IMG/VR virus record: IMGVR_UViG_3300032286_001767
Span: 1 to 34,104 of that record
Origin: a virus
Reading direction: 5' to 3' (one strand)
Length of the DNA stretch: 34,104 bases
Position 1 is the stretch's first letter. Every line of letters starts with the position of its first letter. Below are positions 13,256 to 20,972 of the stretch, in pieces. A model generated the notes under the pieces. That model saw nothing but the letters and a program-made list of their open reading frames with translations, did not search any database and was not told the origin of the DNA. The position numbers were made by a program, and so were the translations under genes.

Positions 13256-13330
13256 GGATGAAACCTGAATTAGGGCTGTGCAGAGGACACAGAGGACGCA
13301 GAGGATGGAGTCGAGTGTCGAGTGTCGAGT
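13256..13330. repeat. Phrase-like short repeats before the endolysin gene
   Basis: Three short repeated strings follow each other: GATGAAACCTGAAT (about 13257-13270), CAGAGGACACAGAGGACGCA with one further unit (13281-13305), and three tandem GTCGAGT units (13310-13330). They span the end of the holin-like gene and the endolysin leader, so the last 15-20 residues of that protein are probably repeat-derived. Confidence 0.6.
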
Positions 13331-13593
13331 ATTGAAGGCTGGGACTGAGCGGAGAGTTCCTTGGTCTCCTGCGCCCGTGCAAAAGCCAGCAGGCCCGTCA
13401 CGATCGTGCTCATGATGCCGGCGTAGGCGATCGCCTGGGCATCCATCGGGATCCACTCCCCGTCCCACGCAAGTCGGATCGTCTGAACCCAAACCGGTGA
13501 GCACATCGTGATGATCACCACACCGAAGAGCAGGCGGATCGAGGAGGGTTCCTTCGATCCTGCAGTCGAGAAGGCCGTTTTGAGGAAGCTCAT
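13270..13593 (-). CDS. Holin-like membrane protein, 107 aa
   Basis: Two transmembrane segments are evident (about 20-40, LLFGVVIITMCSPVWV, and 55-72, IAYAGIMSTIVTGLLAFA), with short termini. Size, topology and position directly before the endolysin fit a holin, which forms the membrane hole for lysis. The C-terminal tail after about residue 85 is written by phrase-type repeats and is unlikely to be functional. Confidence 0.65.
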   Translation of the reverse strand: MSFLKTAFSTAGSKEPSSIRLLFGVVIITMCSPVWVQTIRLAWDGEWIPMDAQAIAYAGIMSTIVTGLLAFARAQETKELSAQSQPSILDTRHSTPSSASSVSSAQP

Positions 13594-13601
13594 CGCCGGG
13601 A

Positions 13602-13868
13602 TTAGGCGCGCTCGGCAGCCTTTTTCCGGGCGCGGGCCTCGGCCACTTCCGCGCGGATATGCATCCGGACCGAATCGCGGAACGAGCGGGCACGGCCTTT
13701 GCGCTTCTCATAGTCGCGCAGATCGCGCAGCATTTGCTCCTGATTCACCTTGACGCGGTAGCCTGCCGAGGGATCGGCAACGAGGCCGAGCGGTGAGCCA
13801 TTCATGAGTCCACGGCTCATGCCAATCCCCTCAAAGGTCTCGATCAGGCAGGAGAGGTCCTCGCTCAT
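13602..13868 (-). CDS. Hypothetical protein in lysis region, 88 aa
   Basis: Not recognised. The C-terminal half is a strongly charged helix rich in Arg, Glu and Ala (KRKGRARSF onward) with no membrane segment. Its ATG at 13868 overlaps the preceding stop (TGATG), so it is co-translated with the lipoprotein gene. It may be a regulator or cofactor of the lysis proteins. Confidence 0.6.
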   Translation of the reverse strand: MSEDLSCLIETFEGIGMSRGLMNGSPLGLVADPSAGYRVKVNQEQMLRDLRDYEKRKGRARSFRDSVRMHIRAEVAEARARKKAAERA

Positions 13869-14428
13869 CACGGGATGAATCGGGAACCCCACGCGGCCAG
13901 CATCCGCGACGCCGTGAACCCAAAGATCCCCCCACCCGCCAGCAGCACCGGCGGCACGATGAATCCGAGCATTCCGGGCAATTTCAGGGCCCAGGGCACA
14001 AAGGTCACTCCGACCAGCACCGCCGCCAGCAGGCCGAGCAGGAAAGGGTAGAAATCGCGCTCCTTGGCCGTCTGATGGATGACTTTTTCTTTTGTGGCGA
14101 TGACGGCATCCTTGGCGGCAAGTGTTGTCTTGAGGGTCGAGTTTTCCGAATCAAGCCTCGCCCAGTCGGTCTCATACCACTGAACCTTGGCCGTGGTGGC
14201 ATCGTAGGAAACCCCGACGGCGGCCAACTGCTCGCGCAGATCAGAGATCGCGGCCGAGGTGGCCGGAGTCGACGGCAGTACGGCCGCCGCGTGCTGGGCC
14301 CGCGTGATGGCCACTCGCGTCGCGGCAACCGAGGCACTCAGCGAGGAGGGAGCGACGCGCTCATGGGCGCAGGCAGTGAGAAAAAACGCAAGGATGAAAC
14401 CTGAAACCTGAAACCTGAGTAGCCGCAT
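13868..14428 (-). CDS. Lipoprotein with C-terminal membrane segments, spanin candidate
   Basis: The N-terminus is a lipoprotein signal peptide with a lipobox LTAC (Cys20). Residues 25-125 are a predicted periplasmic helical/coiled-coil region, and the last 60 residues hold two hydrophobic segments. An outer-membrane lipid anchor at one end and inner-membrane segments at the other is the layout of unimolecular spanins such as T1 gp11, which fuse the two membranes at lysis. T1 gp11 is shorter and has one C-terminal segment, so this remains a candidate. The position in the lysis cassette supports it, and it implies a Gram-negative envelope. The region encoding the N-terminus contains the CCTGAAA phrase repeat. 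Confidence 0.6.
   Translation of the reverse strand: MRLLRFQVSGFILAFFLTACAHERVAPSSLSASVAATRVAITRAQHAAAVLPSTPATSAAISDLREQLAAVGVSYDATTAKVQWYETDWARLDSENSTLKTTLAAKDAVIATKEKVIHQTAKERDFYPFLLGLLAAVLVGVTFVPWALKLPGMLGFIVPPVLLAGGGIFGFTASRMLAAWGSRFIP
14390..14419. repeat. Tandem CCTGAAA phrase repeat at gene start
   Basis: GATGAAACCTGAAACCTGAA and one further unit lie at the 5' end of the lipoprotein gene and encode part of its signal peptide. Related strings occur near 13257 and 26136. Confidence 0.55.
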
Positions 14429-14450
14429 ACAAACGGCGTGAAGTCAAAAC

Positions 14451-14678
14451 TCAGGAGCGCTTTTTGATCCAGGCGATGAGGTGGATCAGTCCGGCCGCAA
14501 AGAAAGTCAGGACCGAGGCGATCCCGGCCAGGAAGCTCACGAGGGCCATCACGTCCTGCACCCAGGCATGGGTCGAGATGAAGGAGACATTCCTCGCGGT
14601 GATGGAGACGGCGGCCGAACCGCTGATGGCTGAGATTTCCGCAATCAGCGGAGGCGGAGAAAAAGCGTGGTCACTCAT
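14451..14678 (-). CDS. Small membrane protein, 75 aa, holin-like
   Basis: The C-terminal half has one or two hydrophobic helices (ALVSFLAGIASVLTFFAAGL, continuing into LIHLIAWI) followed by a basic KKRS tail, as in small holins or antiholins. ATG at 14678 is preferred to 14687 because GGAAC precedes it at short spacing. Together with the 107-aa protein this makes two holin-like candidates in one cassette, perhaps a holin-antiholin pair. Confidence 0.6.
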   Translation of the reverse strand: MSDHAFSPPPLIAEISAISGSAAVSITARNVSFISTHAWVQDVMALVSFLAGIASVLTFFAAGLIHLIAWIKKRS

Positions 14679-14700
14679 GCGTTCCATCGGGCGCGGGGTG

Positions 14701-16140
14701 TCAAAGCTGAATGAATGGTGGCAGTCCGATCAGTTGGCTAAGATTGATTCCCGACTGAGAGCCACCTCCACCAGAGGAGAGTGAGAGCTGCTGCCAGCCA
14801 TAGCCAAGATCAGGGCGACCTCCGACGGTCCAACCACCCGTACTCACGAGTTGCCAAAGCGATCCGTTCAGAGCAACAACCGCTCCTTGGCCGTAGTAGG
14901 CGTAATTATCCCATTCCTGGGGGATCGGGGTTTCAGCCGAGAGGGTTCCCATCAAGGGCGCATTGGGAAAGCCATAGACAACACCCGCTTGAACTTCGCT
15001 TTCAGCAGGAATCACGACAACGCTTTCGCCATTGACCCAAACATCGCCACCCCAAATGCCAGTTCCATTGGGCCAAGCATATGAGATAGTTCCGCTTACT
15101 GATCCACCGAGAGGATTTTGTGCAGGGTAATAAACGTAAGCATTTCCAGTAATGCTTCCAGAATTGGAGGATGTTCCTTTAAATGTGCAATTTCCTGTAA
15201 TGCTTCCAGAATTAGAGGCAGTCCCATTAAATGTGCAATTTCCAGCAACACTTCCAGAGTTAGAGGCATTACCAATAAATCTGCAATTTCCAGTAATGCT
15301 CCCTGCGTTGGATGCATTACTGATGTAAGCACTTTCACATACCAAAGATCCAGATGTGACATCTTCTGTAAGATAAACAAATGAAGAGGAGTCGGGTAGA
15401 GATGCCGCGGGAATAGTAAAACCATTATCTTCCCACCAATTAGACAATGATGACAGATTTCCTCCACTAAAATAAAGTGCATCAAATGGATATGTTAAAC
15501 CATTTTCGCTGTTGTATAGTCGAGTTATCTCTGCTCCAGAAAGAGCGCGACTCCACACACCAAGCAAATCAAGGCGACCATTTGCCGCAAATGCAGAGGT
15601 ATCTTGAGGTCGTCCAATATAATAAAGACCTTGATTGAAATCATAATTCCAAGCCCCTGTTCCAACAATCACTCCATTAACATACAATGAAGCAGTTCCA
15701 GACTCCCTAGTAATAGTAACTTGATGCCACGCATCAAGTATGGAAGAACCAGCAGTATATGTTATTGGTTCATTAAAACCACCTAGAAAAGCGGAAATAA
15801 AATCAAATCCATAATTCAAATGAAAACCATTTTCATAGGGCCATATCCCCCACGCTAAATAAACTTGGTTTCCATCTTGCGCAGATGTTGGATATATCCA
15901 AAAATTAACTGAAAAGTCTCCGTATCCAAATTGGAAGGCTCCTTCTCCTGAGGCCGGCTGCAAAACATTTGCTCCATCCAACAGAAACGAAAGACCGCCA
16001 TCAACTCCTTCGGCTGAACCAGCCGTTCCTTGAACGACAGCAAGTGTATTCCCTAGCCCTGTGTCATCAGTTAGGCTCGCCCCACCAGAACCATTATCGT
16101 TGAAGTTCCAATATGCTAGGATGTTGTCATTAAGAGCCAT
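14701..16140 (-). CDS. Tail fibre/receptor-binding protein: LamG, repeats, chitin-binding-like domain
   Basis: This 479-aa protein probably sits at the tail tip and binds the host surface glycan. Residues 1-215 are a LamG/concanavalin-like lectin domain (opening YWNFND, a WHQVTITR core and a DLLGVWSRALS end). Residues 275-338 are four 16-residue repeats (SGSITGNCTF-type) typical of a beta-helix. Residues 408-452 (EWDNYAYYGQG, SLWQLVS, GWQQL) resemble a CBM5/12 chitin-binding module. The middle of the gene is clearly AT-richer than its neighbours, a sign of exchange. It lies at the distal end of the tail genes, where receptor-binding proteins are usual. Its TGA is part of a TTTGACAC string before the next gene. 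Confidence 0.75.
   Translation of the reverse strand: MALNDNILAYWNFNDNGSGGASLTDDTGLGNTLAVVQGTAGSAEGVDGGLSFLLDGANVLQPASGEGAFQFGYGDFSVNFWIYPTSAQDGNQVYLAWGIWPYENGFHLNYGFDFISAFLGGFNEPITYTAGSSILDAWHQVTITRESGTASLYVNGVIVGTGAWNYDFNQGLYYIGRPQDTSAFAANGRLDLLGVWSRALSGAEITRLYNSENGLTYPFDALYFSGGNLSSLSNWWEDNGFTIPAASLPDSSSFVYLTEDVTSGSLVCESAYISNASNAGSITGNCRFIGNASNSGSVAGNCTFNGTASNSGSITGNCTFKGTSSNSGSITGNAYVYYPAQNPLGGSVSGTISYAWPNGTGIWGGDVWVNGESVVVIPAESEVQAGVVYGFPNAPLMGTLSAETPIPQEWDNYAYYGQGAVVALNGSLWQLVSTGGWTVGGRPDLGYGWQQLSLSSGGGGSQSGINLSQLIGLPPFIQL
15127..15318. repeat. Four 48-base tandem repeats in the tail fibre gene
   Basis: Four tandem copies of a 48-base unit encode the 16-residue motif NxSNSGSITGNCTFxG with a few substitutions. 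Copy number can change by recombination, which may tune fibre length or specificity. Confidence 0.7.
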
Positions 16141-16185
16141 AATCGTGGTTTAGGTTCGCGGAAAAGCCTAGAGCGCAGCTTTCAG

Positions 16186-16395
16186 CTAAGCAGTGCGCTG
16201 GATGATCCTGCGTCCATCACCTGGCAGCGTAATAGTTAGTTGACCGACTTGCGTTCCTTCAGGGCCACCTTGATAAAACGTCAACGTGCCGCCACTGGTC
16301 ATCACCGATACTGAGGACTCGATGAGAGTATCGTAGGCTGGAAACTCAAACGGGTTTGAAATGGTCTCCAGGGTGTAATCGGGAATGAAGCTCAT
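16186..16395 (-). CDS. Hypothetical small tail-region protein, 69 aa
   Basis: A small beta-rich protein between the glycosyltransferase and the fibre gene; not recognised. It has a GAGGGA ribosome-binding site about 6 bases before the ATG. It directly follows one of the structured intergenic elements. Its position suggests a minor tail or fibre-assembly protein. Confidence 0.6.
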   Translation of the reverse strand: MSFIPDYTLETISNPFEFPAYDTLIESSVSVMTSGGTLTFYQGGPEGTQVGQLTITLPGDGRRIIQRTA

Positions 16396-16409
16396 GACGA
16401 GTCCCTCAT

Positions 16410-16560
16410 GTCAAAGAAGCCCCCGGGAAGAGGTGAGTAAGACTATTTCGACAGAAATAGCCCGGACGGGGGCACCACTTTGCGGCAGCAAAGTGCCGTC
16501 AAAAAAAGGGGGCGGCGAAATCGGCAGACAAACAAGCCACCTCAACGCTGCGCCGAGATC
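16410..16560 (-). other. Structured intergenic element B
   Basis: On the plus strand: GTCAAA (16410-16415), a long-range GCCCCCG/CGGGGGC stem (16419-16425 with 16467-16473), GTAAGAC (16437-16443), a CTATTTC/GAAATAG hairpin (16443-16460), a CACTTTGC/GCAAAGTG hairpin (16476-16495) and GCCGTCAAA. ATCGGCAGACAAACAAGCCA follows near 16520-16539. Element C contains the same 20-base string. It fills the gap between the glycosyltransferase stop and the ribosome-binding site of the next gene. Confidence 0.6.
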
Positions 16561-17589
16561 CTATACCGACACAAACGTCTGCTGCCTCTGTCGGAGGTGT
16601 CCGTAGTAGGCAGGGTCCTGCTCATGCCATGCGCGGTGGTGGATGATCTTCTCACCCTGCCGCTTGATATGGTCGCAAACAACGTGCGGAACGCAGGCAA
16701 TCCGCAGCCCAGCAGGCTTCCACCGAGACCAGCAGAGGAACAGATCCTGCGTCCCCTTGCCCTCATAGCCGGTGAAGTCACAAAGCTGAAGTGCCTTGGC
16801 CGAGAGCAGGGTGCAACCGAGGCCGCACCAATCCGACGGCACAACGGCTCCAAGGCCGATGCCAGGATAGGCATGATCCATCCACCCCCTGCGCCGCCAC
16901 CCATGCTTTGCCGTCACCTCCCAGATATTTCCGTCCGGTGGCGATTTCTTCACGCATTCACGGAGCCGCCCCATGCGGCGATGCTCGCGTTCAAATGCTG
17001 AAGCCTGTGACTTGAGACCTGACGCATGGATGAACTTGATCCGCTCCTCGCATTTCTCCATCAGGAGCTTGAGGCGTGGCTTGAGCTTCCTCTCGCTTGG
17101 CAGGAAATCCTCTGCGATCTGGTGACGGTAGTCTCCAAAGCCACCGAGGAAAAGACCGTTTGGATAGGTTGCTGCCGCGATGTGGTAGAACGGATCACCG
17201 CAGGCATCGGGCATCTGGAGCGTCCATTCCAGCACCCGCAGAGCGTCTGCCGTCGGGATTGTGTCACTCTCGACTGACCAGCATTCGGTCGCCTTGATCC
17301 TGCGGGCAAAATCAAATGCTGCACCCTGGAGGCGGGCGATGCGGATCTGTGCCTCTTCCTTGTAGTCCTTGGCATCTTCCTCGATGGGAAGTCTCAGTGT
17401 CGTGATCTTCCACCCCTCTGGCAGATGCCCCTTGGCAAACTCCGACGCTGCCTTGGATTCCTCACTCTGGTCTGTCGCAAAGATGAAGTGAGCATCCGTG
17501 TGATGGGAAGCCGCCGTTGCCACCGCTCGGATTAACTGCGGCCATGCGTGGAGATAGCTGCGAGTAGCAGCCGTGACGATGGCAATCAT
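16561..17589 (-). CDS. Glycosyltransferase-like protein, 342 aa
   Basis: The N-terminus is a Rossmann-like strand pattern (IAIVTAATR), and an ESDT segment (about 107-110) sits where GT-A enzymes have their metal-binding DxD. The C-terminal part (about 265-320) follows the GT2 pattern: a conserved Gly-rich LLSAKAL segment, a GKGTQDLFLCW acidic catalytic segment, G-L-R-I, then a CDH. It should transfer a sugar from a nucleotide donor. The start overlaps the previous structural gene by ATGA, so it is made with the tail proteins. It may glycosylate a phage structural protein or remodel the host envelope; the acceptor is unknown. Confidence 0.65.
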   Translation of the reverse strand: MIAIVTAATRSYLHAWPQLIRAVATAASHHTDAHFIFATDQSEESKAASEFAKGHLPEGWKITTLRLPIEEDAKDYKEEAQIRIARLQGAAFDFARRIKATECWSVESDTIPTADALRVLEWTLQMPDACGDPFYHIAAATYPNGLFLGGFGDYRHQIAEDFLPSERKLKPRLKLLMEKCEERIKFIHASGLKSQASAFEREHRRMGRLRECVKKSPPDGNIWEVTAKHGWRRRGWMDHAYPGIGLGAVVPSDWCGLGCTLLSAKALQLCDFTGYEGKGTQDLFLCWSRWKPAGLRIACVPHVVCDHIKRQGEKIIHHRAWHEQDPAYYGHLRQRQQTFVSV

Positions 17590-19055
17590 ACAACGGCAAC
17601 CACGCTGGCCGTATTGGCCCACCATCCCCTTGGAGAGATCACCATGACTTGATCCGTGGCGAGACTTGTGGAGAAGGTCTGAGGCGTGAAGGGATCGTCG
17701 TTGAAGTAGGTGGAAACAGTGGAACTGGACCCCGTTCCCGCATAGGTCGTGGCCGCTAGGATTCCGGACCAATCGAATGAGACCGACCCGCCAGAAAATG
17801 CCGTCGAGCTAAATGCACGGGTCGTCGTGTAGGTAATGGCTGGCGGTGCCGATGCAAAGGACTCTGACAATGAAATCTCTGCCGAGCTTTGTTTCACTAT
17901 GGTGCTGCCGCTTGACTCTGAAATCTGAGTCCAGAAGAGGGTCTTGCCGGAAATACTTGCCCCAAAGAGATCGTCAGGGATCGTGTAAAACCCTTCAAAG
18001 GCTGCGGGCTTTCCTCCAAAGTAACCCAAGGGTGAACTTTCAAACGGCAGGAAGGCGATGCCGGACTTATAGGTAGCACACGGGAAAAACCAAAAGGCAT
18101 CTGAAGGAGGCGTAGCAGGAAGATCAAACCCCCAGCACCATGTCTCTCCTCCAGAATCATCCAGGAATGCCACCGGAGATCCAGCAGCCGTGGTTGTGCT
18201 GGTAAATGAAGCGGAGAACGGATCACTCATGATCCCATCAGTCCATGAAAAGAATGTAGACGATGTGGTCGTTGTCTCCGATTCCTCTGCGTATCTTCCC
18301 CCGCCATCAGGTGTTGCAAGAATAAATGATTTCTGTTCTCCGGCTCCGACGAAATACTCGCTAGTCTCTGTGGCCGTCGTAGCGATTTGGATGGCCCTTG
18401 AGGTGGCTCCCTTTTCTGCGCCAGAGATAACAAAGAGAACCGGCACGTTGGCCCGATAGCTGCGATCATTGGGCGCATCCGTAAAAAAAGCTTGTTCCAC
18501 TACGCCGCCTACATACGCCGCAGCCTTAACTGAGGAAGCCGAGGCAGGAAAGACTGTCCTCGTCTTGGTGCTGGAATCGTAGGATTCAGGGCCAACAATA
18601 AAACTATAAAAAGTGATATCTGATTTGAGTGTCGGCTGGGAGAATGTCTCAACCTGATATGTGTAGGAATCGACCGTAGAAACATCGGAGAATCTCCCAT
18701 ACGTAGAAGAGGGAAATGTCGAGAGTTCTCCATAGGCAGTGAATCCCGTGGCATCCCCTGCCGTAATCGTCTGCTCGTAATAGGACGAGGTTCTCTGCGT
18801 TGTCGTGGTTTGCGAATCCGCCACGTCCCCCGTGCTACCATTGGCCACCGTAAAGGAGGCAAAGAGATTGTAATCAAGAACAACACCAACCCCGTCCCGA
18901 AAGCTCCATGAAAATCCGGTAGTCTGACTGCTGATCTGAGGAACCAAAAAATTATCATTCGGGCCGGCGACGGAAGTTGTAGCGGTCTTGGTCGAGTATG
19001 CGGCCCCCTCATAGGTTGAGGAGGTAGACCTCCCAAGATTGTCAACAATCAGCAT
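17586..19055 (-). CDS. Ser/Thr-rich structural protein of the tail tip, 489 aa
   Basis: A large protein extremely rich in Ser, Thr and Ala, with many short predicted beta strands and few charged residues. Such composition is common in phage fibre and tip proteins and in glycosylated proteins. No family is recognised. It lies in the tail-tip cluster and overlaps the glycosyltransferase by ATGA. A Ser/Thr-rich target next to a glycosyltransferase makes it a plausible substrate, by inference only. Confidence 0.65.
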   Translation of the reverse strand: MLIVDNLGRSTSSTYEGAAYSTKTATTSVAGPNDNFLVPQISSQTTGFSWSFRDGVGVVLDYNLFASFTVANGSTGDVADSQTTTTQRTSSYYEQTITAGDATGFTAYGELSTFPSSTYGRFSDVSTVDSYTYQVETFSQPTLKSDITFYSFIVGPESYDSSTKTRTVFPASASSVKAAAYVGGVVEQAFFTDAPNDRSYRANVPVLFVISGAEKGATSRAIQIATTATETSEYFVGAGEQKSFILATPDGGGRYAEESETTTTSSTFFSWTDGIMSDPFSASFTSTTTAAGSPVAFLDDSGGETWCWGFDLPATPPSDAFWFFPCATYKSGIAFLPFESSPLGYFGGKPAAFEGFYTIPDDLFGASISGKTLFWTQISESSGSTIVKQSSAEISLSESFASAPPAITYTTTRAFSSTAFSGGSVSFDWSGILAATTYAGTGSSSTVSTYFNDDPFTPQTFSTSLATDQVMVISPRGWWANTASVVAVV

Positions 19056-19058
19056 GAC

Positions 19059-19619
19059 TTACCACCTCCAGAGGTAGTAGTTGCTGCCAGTGCTGGAAAA
19101 CGCAGGCACCGGATAAGGCGTCAGCCAATTTGCACCGATAAAGTTGAAGCTATTGCCATCCGCGTCGACCATTCCGATCAGGATCTTGAGCGAGGCGGGT
19201 GGATAATTTTCAGAGGCAGTCTGCGGTGATGGGGTCGTTGTTCCGCTTGAGAGCGTCACCCCCGTGATGTTCCCACTGCTCGAGGTTATCTCAGCCCACA
19301 CATAAATGTCGCCTGATGAATAGGAGATCTCATCAAATATATTGTCAGGCAGGAATCCCGCTACAATACCGGGCACTACCGTAATGTTCTGCTGCCCTTC
19401 TTCACCAGCGCCCAAGATGAGATCAAAGGGAATCTTGAGTTGTTTTTGTGAATTCCTATCAACAATGATACTTTGCCCACTCGGCGAACTCGATACTCGG
19501 CATCCAATCCCGGGCTGTATCCGAGCTTCGCGGAAATTTTCATCCAACACGGGTGCAATTTGCTGATTCCATGCAACCGAGAAATCACCAGTTCGGGAAA
19601 TACGGGGAAGGCGCTTCAT
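19059..19619 (-). CDS. Tail-tip structural protein, 186 aa
   Basis: Predicted beta-rich, with Ser/Thr/Gly runs and an aromatic C-terminus (NYYLWRW). It starts MKRLPRISRTGDFSVAWN and is separated from the next gene by only 3 bases. Not matched to a known family; placed in the tail-tip cluster by position. Confidence 0.6.
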   Translation of the reverse strand: MKRLPRISRTGDFSVAWNQQIAPVLDENFREARIQPGIGCRVSSSPSGQSIIVDRNSQKQLKIPFDLILGAGEEGQQNITVVPGIVAGFLPDNIFDEISYSSGDIYVWAEITSSSGNITGVTLSSGTTTPSPQTASENYPPASLKILIGMVDADGNSFNFIGANWLTPYPVPAFSSTGSNYYLWRW

Positions 19620-19623
19620 GAAT

Positions 19624-20259
19624 TTAGTGGCTGGAATAAAAATCAGGATCCCACGGGCCTCCTGAGCTCGCCCTGTAGTCGCTCGTCACAAACCATAGAT
19701 AAGGGCCGATCTGCTCACTCTCCATGCCGGCCAGCAGCCAGTTGCACCGATCTGGCAACCCGGGAGAATATCCCCCCGGAAGGGAGGAGTATGTTTTTGC
19801 AAGATTGCCGAAATCCGGCTTCGAGGTCGCAAGGGCCGTCTGCTTGGCCGTCACCACAGGAGCAAGCCAGGAGTCTGTACCCCAGAGCGCAAACTGCGCA
19901 TACCAACCAAGCGGAGAAGTAGGATCCGCCGCAACGTACTTTTTCCAAAGAGTCGCATCACTTGTAGCCTCAGCAATCTTTTCACAATCGCCATCACTCA
20001 GCTCATGACTGCCTCCGGCGCGGAACACCCCATGGGTCAAGAGCGGCTGCGTCTCCACCTGACTGGAAATCTTGGGAAGATTCGTCTGGCCCAGTTGCGT
20101 CTTGTAGCTGACGGTGTAAAGTCCCTCTGAATACCCTTGGGAATGTTCCCAGCTGGCGTTCGGATAATTGGGAGCATATTCCTTATCGACCAGCGTGATC
20201 GATCGCACCAGGGCGCCCAGGCGTGAGTCAAAACTGTCGGTATGGCTCGACTGATTCAT
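19624..20259 (-). CDS. Minor tail protein, 211 aa, paralogue of the next gene upstream
   Basis: This protein aligns over much of its length with the 232-aa protein encoded upstream. QPLLTHGVF...HELSDGD matches QPIIDNALF...YALSDDD, and the spaced LLAG and GPW/GPK regions also correspond. The two genes are adjacent, overlap by ATGA and probably arose by tandem duplication. Start at 20259 is chosen from this overlap. The function is unknown; they lie between the tape measure and the tip proteins. Confidence 0.65.
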   Translation of the reverse strand: MNQSSHTDSFDSRLGALVRSITLVDKEYAPNYPNASWEHSQGYSEGLYTVSYKTQLGQTNLPKISSQVETQPLLTHGVFRAGGSHELSDGDCEKIAEATSDATLWKKYVAADPTSPLGWYAQFALWGTDSWLAPVVTAKQTALATSKPDFGNLAKTYSSLPGGYSPGLPDRCNWLLAGMESEQIGPYLWFVTSDYRASSGGPWDPDFYSSH

Positions 20260-20954
20260 GAGGATTGCCCTCCGCCTGACCCACTGCCGTAGAGTGTCAC
20301 GCTCCACCCTTTCGGGCCACTTCCTCTCCAGTCACGTGTCACCCTCCACTTAGGATCAGGCGACACCGGATCAGCATGCACACCAGCCAGAAGAAACGTT
20401 GTCCCTGCAGGCATGATGGGAATCACTCCCGCAGGCGTCCCGATTTTCCCAACTTCTAAAAGATCGGGGATTACCCCTTCGTCCGACGTTGCCTGCAATG
20501 TCACCGAGGGAAGCAAATAAGATTCCTGACCACGCAACCGCTTTTTTGCATAGAAAGCCAGCGCTGCGGAGGAAGATTTGGATAGCTTGATCCATTGAAC
20601 AAGATCCCCTTCAGCTCGTTGAATTTTTGTCTTATCATCATCACTGAGCGCATAGGTGCCTTCGGGCTGAAAGAGCGCGTTGTCGATGATCGGTTGCGGC
20701 TGGCAAATGCCGTGAGCAATCACCCCCGGATCAGAAGGAGCGGCAGACGGAGTTCCAGAACCAAATCCCGATCCATCCGCATACTGCCGCCATGTGTGCC
20801 GACGCTCCGCATCCCCCACCCTCACGCTGTATTCCATGGCACCGGATGGGGGACTGAAATTACCCGTGAAATCACGCACCGTCAGCTGCTCGATGTAGGC
20901 ATTGAGCCTGGGATCCCAGACTTGCTCACTCTGCGCGTAGGTAGGGCCGCTCAT
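20256..20954 (-). CDS. Minor tail protein, 232 aa, paralogue of its downstream neighbour
   Basis: This protein follows the tape measure gene and probably forms part of the distal tail. ATG at 20954 is chosen; the TTG at 20972 is less likely. Its central and C-terminal segments are recognisably related to the next protein (see the paralogue entry), including a conserved LSDDD segment and a LLAGV box. Its C-terminus ends in a Gly/Ser-rich stretch. Confidence 0.65.
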   Translation of the reverse strand: MSGPTYAQSEQVWDPRLNAYIEQLTVRDFTGNFSPPSGAMEYSVRVGDAERRHTWRQYADGSGFGSGTPSAAPSDPGVIAHGICQPQPIIDNALFQPEGTYALSDDDKTKIQRAEGDLVQWIKLSKSSSAALAFYAKKRLRGQESYLLPSVTLQATSDEGVIPDLLEVGKIGTPAGVIPIMPAGTTFLLAGVHADPVSPDPKWRVTRDWRGSGPKGWSVTLYGSGSGGGQSS

Positions 20955-20972
20955 GTCACGATGATCCGGCAA

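Noticed and set aside
15127-15318. A CRISPR array or diversity-generating template
   Set aside because: The repeats are coding, back to back and without spacers, and no Cas or reverse transcriptase gene is present.
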